Assembly (NCBI RefSeq): GCF_964204645.1
Contig: NC_134027.1
Span: 19,890,485 to 19,954,484, forward strand
Reading direction: 5' to 3'
Origin: Tubulanus polymorphus
Lineage: Eukaryota; Nemertea; Palaeonemertea; Tubulaniformes; Tubulanidae
Length of the DNA: 64,000 nt
Both the position numbers and the translations under genes were made by a program. The notes below the pieces were generated by a model that saw only the letters and a list, made by a program, of their open reading frames with translations, was not told where the DNA came from and searched no databases. Shown one piece after another: positions 46,427 through 57,018 of the stretch (position 1 is the stretch's first letter; each line of letters begins with the position of its first letter).

Positions 46427-49222
46427 TGTTTAATGTTAAAAGTGTGAGTAAAGTGTGAGTAAAATAATTGAGATTTTCAATATTAAAAGTGTGAGTAAAG
46501 TGTGAGTAAAATGATAAAATTGTTTAATATTAAAAGTGTGAGTAAAGTGTGAGTAAAATGATAAAATTGTTTAATATTAAAAGTGTGAGTAAAGTGTGAG
46601 TAAAATAATTGAGATTTTCAATATTAAAAGTGTGAGTAAAGTGTGAGTAAAATAATTGAGATTTTCAATATTAAAAGTGTGAGTAAAGTGTGAGTAAAAT
46701 GATAAAATTGTTTAATATTAAAAGTGTGAGTAAAGTGTGAGTAAAATAATTGAGATTTTCAATATTAAAAGTGTGAGTAAAGTGTGAGTAAAATGATAAA
46801 ATTGTTTAATATTAAAAGTGTGAGTAAAGTGTGAGTAAAATAATTGAGATTTTCAATATGAAAAGTGTGAGTAAAGTGTGAGTAAAATAATTGAGATTTT
46901 CAATATTAAAAGTGTGAGTAAAGTGTGAGTAAAATGATAAAATTGTTTAATATTAAAAGTGTGAGTAAAGTGTGAGTAAAATAATTGAGATTTTCAATAT
47001 TAAAAGTGTGAGTAAAATGATAAAATTGTTTAATATTAAAAGTGTGAGTAAAGTGTGAGTAAAATAATTGAGATTTTCAATATTAAAAGTGTGAGTAAAG
47101 TGTGAGTAAAATAATTTAGATTTTCAATATTTAAAGTGTGAGTAAAGTGTGAGTAAAATGATAAAATTGTTTAATATTAAAAGTGTGAGTAAAGTGTGAG
47201 TAAAATAATTGAGATTTTCAATATTAAAAGTGTGAGTAAAGTGTGAGTAAAATGATAAAATTGTTTAATATTAAAAGTGTGAGTAAAGTGTGAGTAAAAT
47301 AATTGAGATTTTCAATATTAAAAGTGTGAGTAAAGTGTGAGTAAAATGATAAAATTGTTTCATATTAAAAGTGTGAGTAAAGTGTGAGTAAAATAATTGA
47401 GATTTTCAATATTAAAAGTGTGAGTAAAGTGTGAGTAAAATGATAAAATTGTTTAATATTAAAAGTGTGAGTAAAGTGTGAGTAAAATAATTGAGATTTT
47501 CAATATTAAAAGTGTGAGTAAAGTGTGAGTAAAATGATAAAATTGTTTAATATTAAAAGTGTGAGTAAAGTGTGAGTAAAATAATTGAGATTTTCAATAT
47601 TAAAAGTGTGAGTAAAGTGTGAGTAAAATGATAAAATTGTTTAATATTAAAAGTGTGAGTAAAGTGTGAGTAAAATAATTGAGATTTTCAATATTAAAAG
47701 TGTGAGTAAAGTGTGAGTAAAATGATAAAATTGTTTAATATTAAAAGTGTGAGTAAAGTGTGAGTAAAATAATTGAGATTTTCAATATTAAAAGTGTGAG
47801 TAAAGTGTGAGTAAAATGATAAAATTGTTTCATATTAAAAGTGTGAGTAAAGTGTGAGTAAAATAATTGAGATTTTCAATATTAAAAGTGTGAGTAAAGT
47901 GTGAGTAAAATGATAAAATTGTTTAATATTAAAAGTGTGAGTAAAGTGTGAGTAAAATAATTGAGATTTTCAATATTAAAAGTGTGAGTAAAGTGTGAGT
48001 AAAATGATAAAATTGTTTCATATTAAAAGTGTGAGTAAAGTGTGAGTAAAATAATTGAGATTTTCAATATTAAAAGTGTGAGTAAAGTGTGAGTAAAATA
48101 ATTTAGATTTTCAATATTAAAAGTGTGAGTAAAGTGTGAGTAAAATAATTGAGATTTTCAATATTAAAAGTGTGAGTAAAGTGTGAGTAAAATAATTTAG
48201 ATTTTCAATATTAAAAGTGTGAGTAAAGTGTGAGTAAAATGATAAAATTGTTTAATATTAAAAGTGTGAGTAAAGTGTGAGTAAAATAATTGAGATTTTC
48301 AATATTAAAAGTGTGAGTAAAGTGTGAGTAAAATGATAAAATTGTTTAATATTAAAAGTGTGAGTAAAGTGTGAGTAAAATAATTGAGATTTTCAATATT
48401 AAAAGTGTGAGTAAAGTGTGAGTAAAATGATAAAATTGTTTAATATTAAAAGTGTGAGTAAAGTGTGAGTAAAATAATTGAGATTTTCAATATTAAAAGT
48501 GTGAGTAAAGTGTGAGTAAAATAATTGAGATTTTCAATATTAAAAGTGTGAGTAAAGTGTGAGTAAAATGATAAAATTGTTTAATATTAAAAGTGTGAGT
48601 AAAGTGTGAGTAAAATAATTGAGATTTTCAATATTAAAAGTGTGAGTAAAGTGTGAGTAAAATGATAAAATTGTTTAATATTAAAAGTGTGAGTAAAGTG
48701 TGAGTAAAATAATTGAGATTTTCAATATTAAAAGTGTGAGTAAAGTGTGAGTAAAATGATAAAATTGTTTAATATTAAAAGTGTGAGTAAAGTGTGAGTA
48801 AAATAATTGAGATTTTCAATATTAAAAGTGTGAGTAAAGTGTGAGTAAAATGATAAAATTGTTTAATATTAAAAGTGTGAGTAAAGTGTGAGTAAAATAA
48901 TTGAGATTTTCAATATTAAAAGTGTGAGTAAAGTGTGAGTAAAATGATAAAATTGTTTAATATTAAAAGTGTGAGTAAAGTGTGAGTAAAATAATTGAGA
49001 TTTTCAATATTAAAAGTGTGAGTAAAGTGTGAGTAAAATGATAAAATTGTTTAATATTAAAAGTGTGAGTAAAGTGTGAGTAAAATAATTGAGATTTTCA
49101 ATATTAAAAGTGTGAGTAAAGTGTGAGTAAAATGATAAAATTGTTTAATATTAAAAGTGTGAGTAAAGTGTGAGTAAAATAATTGAGATTTTCAATATTA
49201 AAAGTGTGAGTAAAGTGTGAGT
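46427..49222 (+). repeat. Alternating 47-bp minisatellite, left arm
   Basis: About 59 contiguous units of 47 bp. Each begins with two copies of an AGTGTGAGTAAA word; one type then has ATGATAAAATTGTTT and the other ATAATTGAGATTTTC, both ending in AATATT. The two types mostly alternate, giving a 94-bp higher-order repeat, with occasional doubled units, one shortened unit near 47008-47040, and variants with TTTAGA or CATATT. Units abut directly with no spacers, so this is not a CRISPR array. Confidence 0.97.
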
Positions 49223-49240
49223 AATAATTTTGTTATAAAA

Positions 49241-49897
49241 ATGAAGAAAGAAGAACCCAACTTCAAAATCGAAATCAATGAAACCAATAAATCATTTTCA
49301 CAGTTTAATATTAGAAATTATATTTCAGCAACAAATTTAGTATATGGAAGACAATATAAAATTGATAATATTACTGTAATTAATCAAATATTATTAAATG
49401 AAACATATTTAATTACTGAACTAATAGATACTTTAGATAATGGCGCCAAAAATCCTAAAATATTTAATACAGTTTTAAATTATAAAGGTAATTTAGATGA
49501 AAACATAATAAATATTCTTAAATTTCCTTTTAATGAAAGAGAAAGTGATATAATACTTTCAAATGGTAATGATAGGATAGACTTAAGAATTGAAAAACGA
49601 CTATTATATTATTGTAATTTTGATAATAAACAAATTATTTATAATGAAAATACATCAAATATTGAAATTCAATGTGATTTAGAAAACAATAATTCTTTTA
49701 AAGATATTGCAATTCAGTGTGATTTAGAAAATAGTAAATCTTTTAAACATATCGCAATTCAATGTGATTTAGAAAATGAATTCAAAAGATTTAATCCTAA
49801 TGAAAAAATTCATTGTTATTGCGGAGGTAAATATTCAAAATCACATAAATCAAAGCATTACCAAACAATTAAACATAAAAACTGGTGTAAAGAGTAA
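49241..49897 (+). CDS. 218-aa protein with QCDLEN repeats and terminal zinc finger (left copy)
   Basis: The ATG at 49241 follows AATTTTGTTATAAAA, right where the 47-bp array ends. Residues 1-140 have mixed alpha/beta composition and no recognised fold. Residues about 140-190 contain three IQCDLEN repeats spaced 16-17 residues apart. The C-terminus has a zinc-finger-like motif CYCGGKYSKSHKSKHYQTIKH, of a type also found in proteins of large DNA viruses. An upstream GTG in frame (49217) is in the repeat and is unlikely to be used. The right-arm copy differs at one visible residue (Asn in SNGND here, Lys there). Function unknown; an accessory gene of element B. Confidence 0.8.
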   Translation: MKKEEPNFKIEINETNKSFSQFNIRNYISATNLVYGRQYKIDNITVINQILLNETYLITELIDTLDNGAKNPKIFNTVLNYKGNLDENIINILKFPFNERESDIILSNGNDRIDLRIEKRLLYYCNFDNKQIIYNENTSNIEIQCDLENNNSFKDIAIQCDLENSKSFKHIAIQCDLENEFKRFNPNEKIHCYCGGKYSKSHKSKHYQTIKHKNWCKE

Positions 49898-49972
49898 CAA
49901 TTATACATTGAAAATAAATTAAATAGTCAAATAATTATTGAATTTAGTTAAATGATTTAAATATCTAATAGA

Positions 49973-50620
49973 CTGTTGAAATGATAAATTGTTTGGCTGT
50001 TAAAATGATAAATTCTTTGACAGTTGAAATGATAAAATGTTTGACAGTTGAAATGATAAATTGTTTGACAGTTGAAATGATAAAATGTTTGACAGTTGTA
50101 ATGATAAATTGTTCGACTGTTGAAATGATTTGACAGTTGAAATGATAAATTGTTTGACAGTTGAAATTATAAATTCTTTGACAGTTGAAATGATAAATTG
50201 TTTGACAGTTTTAATGATAAATTGTTCGACTGTTGAAATGATTTGACAGTTGAAATGATAAATGGTTTGACAGTTGAAATGATAAATTGTTTGACAGTTG
50301 AAATGATAAATTGTTTGACAGTTGAAATTATAAATTGTTCGACTGTTGAAATGATAAATTGTTCGACAGTTGAAATGATAAATTGTTCGACTGTTGAAAT
50401 GATTTGACAGTTGAAATGATAAATTGTTTGACAGTTGAAATGATAAATTGTTTGACAGTTGAAATGATAAAATGTTTGACAGTTGTAATGATAAATTGTT
50501 CGACTGTTGAAATGATAAGACAGTTGAAATAATAAATTGTTTGACAGTTGAAATGATAAATTGTTTGACAGTTGAAATGATAAATTGTTTGACAGTTGAA
50601 ATGATAAATTGTTTAGCTGT
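49973..50620 (+). repeat. 24-bp minisatellite, left arm
   Basis: About 26 units of 24 bp, GTTGAAATGATAAATTG followed by TTTGACA, with variants TTCGACT and TTTGGCT and some units shortened. The matching array in the right arm (51547-51940) is only about 390 bp, so the arms differ in copy number here. Confidence 0.95.
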
Positions 50621-50739
50621 AAATTTAATTGTTATTTGATTTAATCATTTGAAAGTTTAATATTTTAAAAATGATTTTAAAATATTTAAAATAAAAACAA
50701 GCAAATGTTTATTAATTTTCTAATTTCTTTCTTAAATAA

Positions 50740-50958
50740 ATGGATGGTTTCATTCCAACTGGGAAAAGTGATTTAAAACATTATTTAGTTGCTGGAGGTT
50801 TAATTTTAGCTGCGCTTTACTTTTATTATGAAAATATTTCAAAAGATTTAATAAATGAAAATAATAAATTAAGCAAGAAATTAAAGAAGTTAAATACTAA
50901 AAATGGAAATAATTATAAAAACGGTAATAATCACAAGAAAGTTGTTGAATCAGATTAA
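50740..50958 (+). CDS. 72-aa membrane protein in the centre of element B
   Basis: The ATG follows TTTCTTTCTTAAATAA, the shared start motif. Residues about 13-30 form a membrane segment (LVAGGLILAALYFYY). The rest is a Lys/Asn-rich helical tail. Single copy, between the arms, followed 37 bp later by the next gene. Function unknown. Confidence 0.65.
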   Translation: MDGFIPTGKSDLKHYLVAGGLILAALYFYYENISKDLINENNKLSKKLKKLNTKNGNNYKNGNNHKKVVESD

Positions 50959-50995
50959 ATAGTGAATTAATCTATTAAAATCTTTTTCTTATTAA

Positions 50996-51277
50996 ATGAG
51001 TGAAAATATATTAAATTTGTTAAATCTTATTTACAGAAATCAAGAGAAAATGAAATTAATTATGATGATTTCAGGGTTACTTTCATTTTCAGTTTATAGT
51101 TTGAAACAATTGTTTCATTTTTATGATGATTGTAAAATAAAATATATTGAATTGAAAAATAATATCAATTACATTTCAGATAGAATGAATAATATTAAAA
51201 GATGCGAAATTTGTAGTAAAAAATACAAGACGGAAAAAGGATTTAGAAATCATAAAATTGGGCATAAATTGGAATGA
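50996..51277 (+). CDS. 93-aa membrane protein with C2H2 finger, centre of element B
   Basis: The ATG follows TTTTTCTTATTAA. A hydrophobic stretch at residues about 19-38 (LIMMISGLLSFSVYSLKQLF) is followed by a helical linker and a C-terminal C2H2 finger (CEICSKKYKTEKGFRNHKIG, then H). Similar to the first finger of the element A protein at 58882 (CEIC start). Probably co-expressed with the 72-aa gene just upstream. Function unknown. Confidence 0.65.
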   Translation: MSENILNLLNLIYRNQEKMKLIMMISGLLSFSVYSLKQLFHFYDDCKIKYIELKNNINYISDRMNNIKRCEICSKKYKTEKGFRNHKIGHKLE

Positions 51278-51299
51278 TTAAATAACAAATTAAAGTAAA

Positions 51300-51546
51300 G
51301 AATTTAAAAAAAATCTCATTTATTGTGTAAAATTGACTAAAATTGAACTAAAATAGACAACTTTGTTAATCTAATGAAAGTTAAGTTATATTTTAGTTGA
51401 ATTGTAATTAAAGTTAGTTGCAACTAACTTCAACTAGAATTTAACTAGAATTGAATAAAAAATTAAAAAGATTAACAAGACAGTTGATTTAGTGTATTTT
51501 TAGTCAATTTTAGTTGAATTCTAGTTGAAGTTAGTTGCAACTAACT
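51300..51546. repeat. Palindrome-rich junction at the centre of element B
   Basis: Non-coding AT-rich stretch with two perfect 18-bp palindromes, AGTTAGTTGCAACTAACT at 51412-51429 and 51529-51546, separated by TTCAACTAGAATTTAACTAG-type words like those of Polinton A at 40.7-40.9 kb. It sits at the inner end of the right arm. Confidence 0.8.
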
Positions 51547-51940
51547 TATCATTTCAACTGTCAAACAATTTATCATTTCAACTGTCAAACCATTTATCAT
51601 TTCAACTGTCAAATCATTTCAACAGTCGAACAATTTATCATTAAAACTGTCAAACAATTTATCATTTCAACTGTCAAAGAATTTATAATTTCAACTGTCA
51701 AACAATTTATCATTTCAACTGTCAAATCATTTCAACAGTCGAACAATTTATCATTACAACTGTCAAACATTTTATCATTTCAACTGTCAAACAATTTATC
51801 ATTTCAACTGTCAAACATTTTATCATTTCAACTGTCAAAGAATTTATCATTTCAACTGTCAAAGAATTTATCATTTCAACTGTCAAACAATTTATCATTT
51901 TAACAGCCAAACAATTTATCATTTCAACAGTCTATTAGAT
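51547..51940 (-). repeat. 24-bp minisatellite, right arm
   Basis: Reverse complement of the left-arm array, about 16 units of CAATTTATCATTTCAACTGTC type. Open frames here (51535-51903 plus, 51722-51922 minus) are by-products of the 24-bp period, which is a multiple of three, and are not genes. Confidence 0.95.
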
Positions 51941-52005
51941 ATTTAAATCATTTAACTAAATTCAATAATTATTTGACTATTTAATTTATTTTCAATGTAT
52001 AATTG

Positions 52006-52662
52006 TTACTCTTTACACCAGTTTTTATGTTTAATTGTTTGGTAATGCTTTGATTTATGTGATTTTGAATATTTACCTCCGCAATAACAATGAATTTTTT
52101 CATTAGGATTAAATCTTTTGAATTCATTTTCTAAATCACATTGAATTGCGATATGTTTAAAAGATTTACTATTTTCTAAATCACACTGAATTGCAATATC
52201 TTTAAAAGAATTATTGTTTTCTAAATCACATTGAATTTCAATATTTGATGTATTTTCATTATAAATAATTTGTTTATTATCAAAATTACAATAATATAAT
52301 AGTCGTTTTTCAATTCTTAAGTCTATCCTATCATTACCTTTTGAAAGTATTATATCACTTTCTCTTTCATTAAAAGGAAATTTAAGAATATTTATTATGT
52401 TTTCATCTAAATTACCTTTATAATTTAAAACTGTATTAAATATTTTAGGATTTTTGGCGCCATTATCTAAAGTATCTATTAGTTCAGTAATTAAATATGT
52501 TTCATTTAATAATATTTGATTAATTACAGTAATATTATCAATTTTATATTGTCTTCCATATACTAAATTTGTTGCTGAAATATAATTTCTAATGTTAAAC
52601 TGTGAAAATGATTTATTGGTTTCATTGATTTCGATTTTGAAGTTGGGTTCTTCTTTCTTCAT
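52006..52662 (-). CDS. 218-aa protein with QCDLEN repeats and terminal zinc finger (right copy)
   Basis: Inverted copy of the gene at 49241-49897, same length and, apart from the Asn/Lys change in the SNGND/SKGND segment, the same predicted protein. The ATG at 52662 is preceded by AATTTTGTTATAAAA as on the left. Both copies are intact, unlike most genes of Polinton A, so either B is young or gene conversion between arms keeps them alike. Confidence 0.8.
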   Translation of the reverse strand: MKKEEPNFKIEINETNKSFSQFNIRNYISATNLVYGRQYKIDNITVINQILLNETYLITELIDTLDNGAKNPKIFNTVLNYKGNLDENIINILKFPFNERESDIILSKGNDRIDLRIEKRLLYYCNFDNKQIIYNENTSNIEIQCDLENNNSFKDIAIQCDLENSKSFKHIAIQCDLENEFKRFNPNEKIHCYCGGKYSKSHKSKHYQTIKHKNWCKE

Positions 52663-52679
52663 TTTTATAACAAAATTAT

Positions 52680-55600
52680 TACTTTACACACTTTACTCAC
52701 ACTTTTAATATTGAAAATCTCAATTATTTTACTCACACTTTACTCACACTTTTAATATTAAACAATTTTATCATTTTACTCACACTTTACTCACACTTTT
52801 AATATTGAAAATCTCAATTATTTTACTCACACTTTACTCACACTTTTAATATTAAACAATTTTATCATTTTACTCACACTTTACTCACACTTTTAATATT
52901 GAAAATCTCAATTATTTTACTCACACTTTACTCACACTTTTAATATTAAACAATTTTATCATTTTACTCACACTTTACTCACACTTTTAATATTGAAAAT
53001 CTCAATTATTTTACTCACACTTTACTCACACTTTTAATATTAAACAATTTTATCATTTTACTCACACTTTACTCACACTTTTAATATTGAAAATCTCAAT
53101 TATTTTACTCACACTTTACTCACACTTTTAATATTAAACAATTTTATCATTTTACTCACACTTTACTCACACTTTTAATATTGAAAATCTCAATTATTTT
53201 ACTCACACTTTACTCACACTTTTAATATTGAAAATCTCAATTATTTTACTCACACTTTACTCACACTTTTAATATTAAACAATTTTATCATTTTACTCAC
53301 ACTTTACTCACACTTTTAATATTAAACAATTTTATCATTTTACTCACACTTTACTCACACTTTTAATATTGAAAATCTCAATTATTTTACTCACACTTTA
53401 CTCACACTTTTAATATTAAACAATTTTATCATTTTACTCACACTTTACTCACACTTTTAATATTGAAAATCTCAATTATTTTACTCACACTTTACTCACA
53501 CTTTTAATATTAAACAATTTTATCATTTTACTCACACTTTACTCACACTTTTAATATTGAAAATCTCAATTATTTTACTCACACTTTACTCACACTTTTA
53601 ATATTAAACAATTTTATCATTTTACTCACACTTTACTCACACTTTTAATATTGAAAATCTCAATTATTTTACTCACACTTTACTCACACTTTTAATATTA
53701 AACAATTTTATCATTTTACTCACACTTTACTCACACTTTTAATATTGAAAATCTAAATTATTTTACTCACACTTTACTCACACTTTTAATATTGAAAATC
53801 TCAATTATTTTACTCACACTTTACTCACACTTTTAATATTAAACAATTTTATCATTTTACTCACACTTTACTCACACTTTTAATATTAAACAATTTTATC
53901 ATTTTACTCACACTTTACTCACACTTTTAATATTGAAAATCTCAATTATTTTACTCACACTTTACTCACACTTTTAATATGAAACAATTTTATCATTTTA
54001 CTCACACTTTACTCACACTTTTAATATTGAAAATCTCAATTATTTTACTCACACTTTACTCACACTTTTAATATTAAACAATTTTATCATTTTACTCACA
54101 CTTTACTCACACTTTTAATATTGAAAATCTCAATTATTTTACTCACACTTTACTCACACTTTTAATATTAAACAATTTTATCATTTTACTCACACTTTAC
54201 TCACACTTTTAATATTGAAAATCTCAATTATTTTACTCACACTTTACTCACACTTTTAATATTGAAAATCTCAATTATTTTACTCACACTTTACTCACAC
54301 TTTTAATATTGAAAATCTAAATTATTTTACTCACACTTTACTCACACTTTTAATATTGAAAATCTCAATTATTTTACTCACACTTTACTCACACTTTTAA
54401 TATTAAACAATTTTATCATTTTACTCACACTTTACTCACACTTTTAATATTGAAAATCTCAATTATTTTACTCACACTTTACTCACACTTTTAATATTAA
54501 ACAATTTTATCATTTTACTCACACTTTACTCACACTTTTAATATTGAAAATCTCAATTATTTTACTCACACTTTACTCACACTTTTAATATTAAACAATT
54601 TTATCATTTTACTCACACTTTACTCACACTTTTAATATTGAAAATCTCAATTATTTTACTCACACTTTACTCACACTTTTAATATTAAACAATTTTATCA
54701 TTTTACTCACACTTTACTCACACTTTTAATATTGAAAATCTCAATTATTTTACTCACACTTTACTCGCACTTTTAATATTAAACAATTTTATCATTTTAC
54801 TCACACTTTACTCACACTTTTAATATTGAAAATCTAAATTATTTTACTCACACTTTACTCACACTTTTAATATTGAAAATCTCAATTATTTTACTCACAC
54901 TTTACTCACACTTTTAATATTAAACAATTTTATCATTTTACTCACACTTTACTCACACTTTTAATATTGAAAATCTCAATTATTTTACTCACACTTTACT
55001 CACACTTTTAATATTAAACAATTTTATCATTTTACTCACACTTTACTCACACTTTTAATATTGAAAATCTAAATTATTTCACTCACACTTTACTCACACT
55101 TTTAATATTGAAAATCTCAATTATTTTACTCACACTTTACTCACACTTTTAATATTAAACAATTTTATCATTTTACTCACACTTTACTCACACTTTTAAT
55201 ATTGAAAATCTCAATTATTTTACTCACACTTTACTCACACTTTTAATATTAAACAATTTTATCATTTTACTCACACTTTACTCACACTTTTAATATTGAA
55301 AATCTAAATTATTTTACTCACACTTTACTCACACTTTTAATATTGAAAATCTCAATTATTTTACTCACACTTTACTCACACTTTTAATATTAAACAATTT
55401 TATCATTTTACTCACACTTTACTCACACTTTTAATATTGAAAATCTCAATTATTTTACTCACACTTTACTCACACTTTTAATATTAAACAATTTTATCAT
55501 TTTACTCACACTTTACTCAAACTTTTAATATTGAAAATCTCAATTATTTTACTCACACTTTACTCACACTTTTAACATTAAACAATTTTATCATTTTATT
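52680..55600 (-). repeat. Alternating 47-bp minisatellite, right arm
   Basis: About 62 units, reverse complement of the left-arm array. The order of the two unit types and of the rare variants (for example CTAAATTATTT units near 53750, 54310, 54835, 55070 and 55305) does not match the left arm position by position. The two arrays have therefore changed independently by unit gain and loss while the unique sequence around them stayed nearly identical. Confidence 0.97.
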
Positions 55601-55696
55601 AGCGCTTTTATATTAAAAAGTGTGTTTATTTTTGGAAAAAAGCAACAAAAAAAAATTTAATTTGTATCTTTTATTTCTAGTGAATCAATATAATTT

Positions 55697-55813
55697 CTAA
55701 CATTTTTCATGTCGTGTTTTATTAGATGTATCGATGTATTTTTTACAATATTGACAATAATATTGATTTTTATTGACATTATTGTTTTCTAGTTGGTGTT
55801 CATTCTCCCCCAT
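55697..55813 (-). CDS. 38-aa single zinc-finger protein (right arm)
   Basis: Inverted copy of 46198-46314 with the same C-x2-C-x11-H-x3-C finger and start context. One coding change is visible (Pro to Leu at residue 8). Confidence 0.6.
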   Translation of the reverse strand: MGENEHQLENNNVNKNQYYCQYCKKYIDTSNKTRHEKC

Positions 55814-55898
55814 TTATTAGGAAAAAAAATTACTTGTGGTGATGAGTGGTGTCTCGCCCTCACGCCCTCTGATCTGAAAACGCCATCTTCTAATTACT

Positions 55899-56549
55899 GT
55901 TTTGTTGTTGTATATTATTATAATATTTTGGTAATTCATTCCAATTTAGTGTTCTTATATCTGAATTTGTCATTATTTTACCAAATTCTTTAGTATATAA
56001 TATTCCTAATCCACCCATTGTACCAATTTATGCTCTAAAATCATTATTTGAATTAATATTAAATTCATTACATATTTTATAAAACTAAGAAAAACTAATA
56101 TTATTATTCAATTCTTTAAAATATTTTAAACCTGGTAAATGACATTCTAATTCATCTAATATTAATTTTATTTGAAAATATGTATGAAATCTAAAAAGTG
56201 ATAGCATCAATGGTAAACTTGGTTTGTTTAAATGATCATTCCAACTTATCCCACATCCTGCTGTTGTGCAATAAACAGCAAAATTTAATTGGTTCTGCCA
56301 ATACTTCATATTAGATTTTAATAACCATTGTTGTGCCTCATTTAAATTCTTAAAATTAATTACGTAAACATTGAATATATTTTCCATCTTAACATTAAAA
56401 TTATTAGTTTCAGTAACATAAATTTCTAAATTAGTTAATGAATTTAAAATTTCATTTCTATATGAAATATCTTTATTGAAATCTATTGCAGGAATATTAT
56501 ATTTAATTGATTTATTATATTGGAAAGCTTTTGGAAAACTATCTACCAT
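55899..56549 (-). pseudogene. Conserved Polinton protein, 5' half (cut by element B)
   Basis: Starts MVDSFPKAFQYNKSIKYNIP at 56549 after TTAATTATATAA. It contains LNEAQQWLLKSNMKYWQNQL, FAVYCTTAGCGISW and SLFRFHTYFQIKLILDEL, the last two being blocks I associate with a conserved Polinton protein of unknown or structural role. Two in-frame stops (56085-56087 and one near 56030) precede the segment LGTMGGLGILYTKEF. Reading then runs into element B at 55898. The gene resumes in frame at 46106 on the other side; total length about 362 codons. Confidence 0.75.
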
Positions 56550-56565
56550 TTATATAATTAAAAAA

Positions 56566-56999
56566 TTAATAATCTATTAATTCTTTCAATAATTTATCTT
56601 GTTCTTCAACTGTTATATGACCATTTAAACTTATTATATAATCTAGTTTATTTTTCAATTTATTAATTTCTTTTATATTAGTTTAAATTTTTTCTTTATT
56701 ACTTTTTATATTCAATTTTGAACTTTTACCAGTTAAAACACTTGAACTTAATCCTAATACACCAATTGATATAGCTAAAGGTGTTAATGGTGAAAAAATG
56801 CTAGAAATGTTATTACAGAACTAATTGTAACCGAACCACTAATAATAAAATACTATATAATTTTACTTTTTAAATATTTTTTCTTTTTTATCTTTAAGTC
56901 ACTTTCAAATTCTAATATTTGTTTTTCCAAATATATTTCTAATTTAGTTTTATTTATATCATGAGGAATAATATCAATATTATCAACTTTATCATCCAT
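56566..56999 (-). pseudogene. Two-segment membrane protein, frameshifted
   Basis: Start MDDKVDNIDIIPHDINKTK at 56999 after TTTCTTTGCTAAATAA. Basic helical region, then a stop near 56853, a hydrophobic stretch (IISGSVTISSVITF), a one-base change near 56802, a second hydrophobic stretch (PLAISIGVLGLSSSV), another stop near 56690 and a C-terminus ending HITVEEQDKLLKELIDY at 56566. About 140 residues when whole. A similar hydrophobic pair followed by a charged helix is common in Polinton and adintovirus proteins; function unknown. Confidence 0.6.
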
Positions 57000-57018
57000 T
57001 TATTTAGCAAAGAAATTA

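Larger units (their letters stand above)
46113..55898. mobile_element. Element B: non-autonomous Polinton-like giant inverted repeat
   Basis: 9,786 bp with ends AGTAATTAGAAGATGG and its complement. The arms are about 46113-50620 and 51547-55898, reverse-complementary throughout their unique parts, with a centre of about 0.9 kb. Each arm carries, from outside in, an 85-bp GC-richer cap, a 38-aa zinc-finger gene, a 47-bp repeat array, a 218-aa gene and a 24-bp repeat array. The centre has two small genes. No polymerase, integrase, ATPase or capsid genes are present, so it must rely on proteins of another element. The ends resemble those of Polinton A and the genes use the same start motif, which points to A-like elements as the source of the machinery. 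Confidence 0.88.
46107..55904. repeat. 6-bp target-site duplication flanking element B
   Basis: GTTTTG occurs at 46107-46112 and again at 55899-55904, exactly outside the AGTAATTAGAAG and CTTCTAATTACT ends of element B. A 6-bp duplication is the known signature of Polinton integrase. Confidence 0.92.

Noticed and set aside
46427-49222. Possible CRISPR array
   Set aside because: Units abut directly and have no unique spacers; it is a eukaryotic minisatellite inside a transposon arm.
51535-51922. Open frames of 122 and 66 codons in the 24-bp array
   Set aside because: Their proteins are pure repeats produced because the unit length is a multiple of three; the real gene-start motif is absent.
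46113-55898. Two separate Polintons meeting head to head, not one element
   Set aside because: A single 6-bp duplication flanks the whole unit, and the interrupted gene of A continues in frame on both sides.
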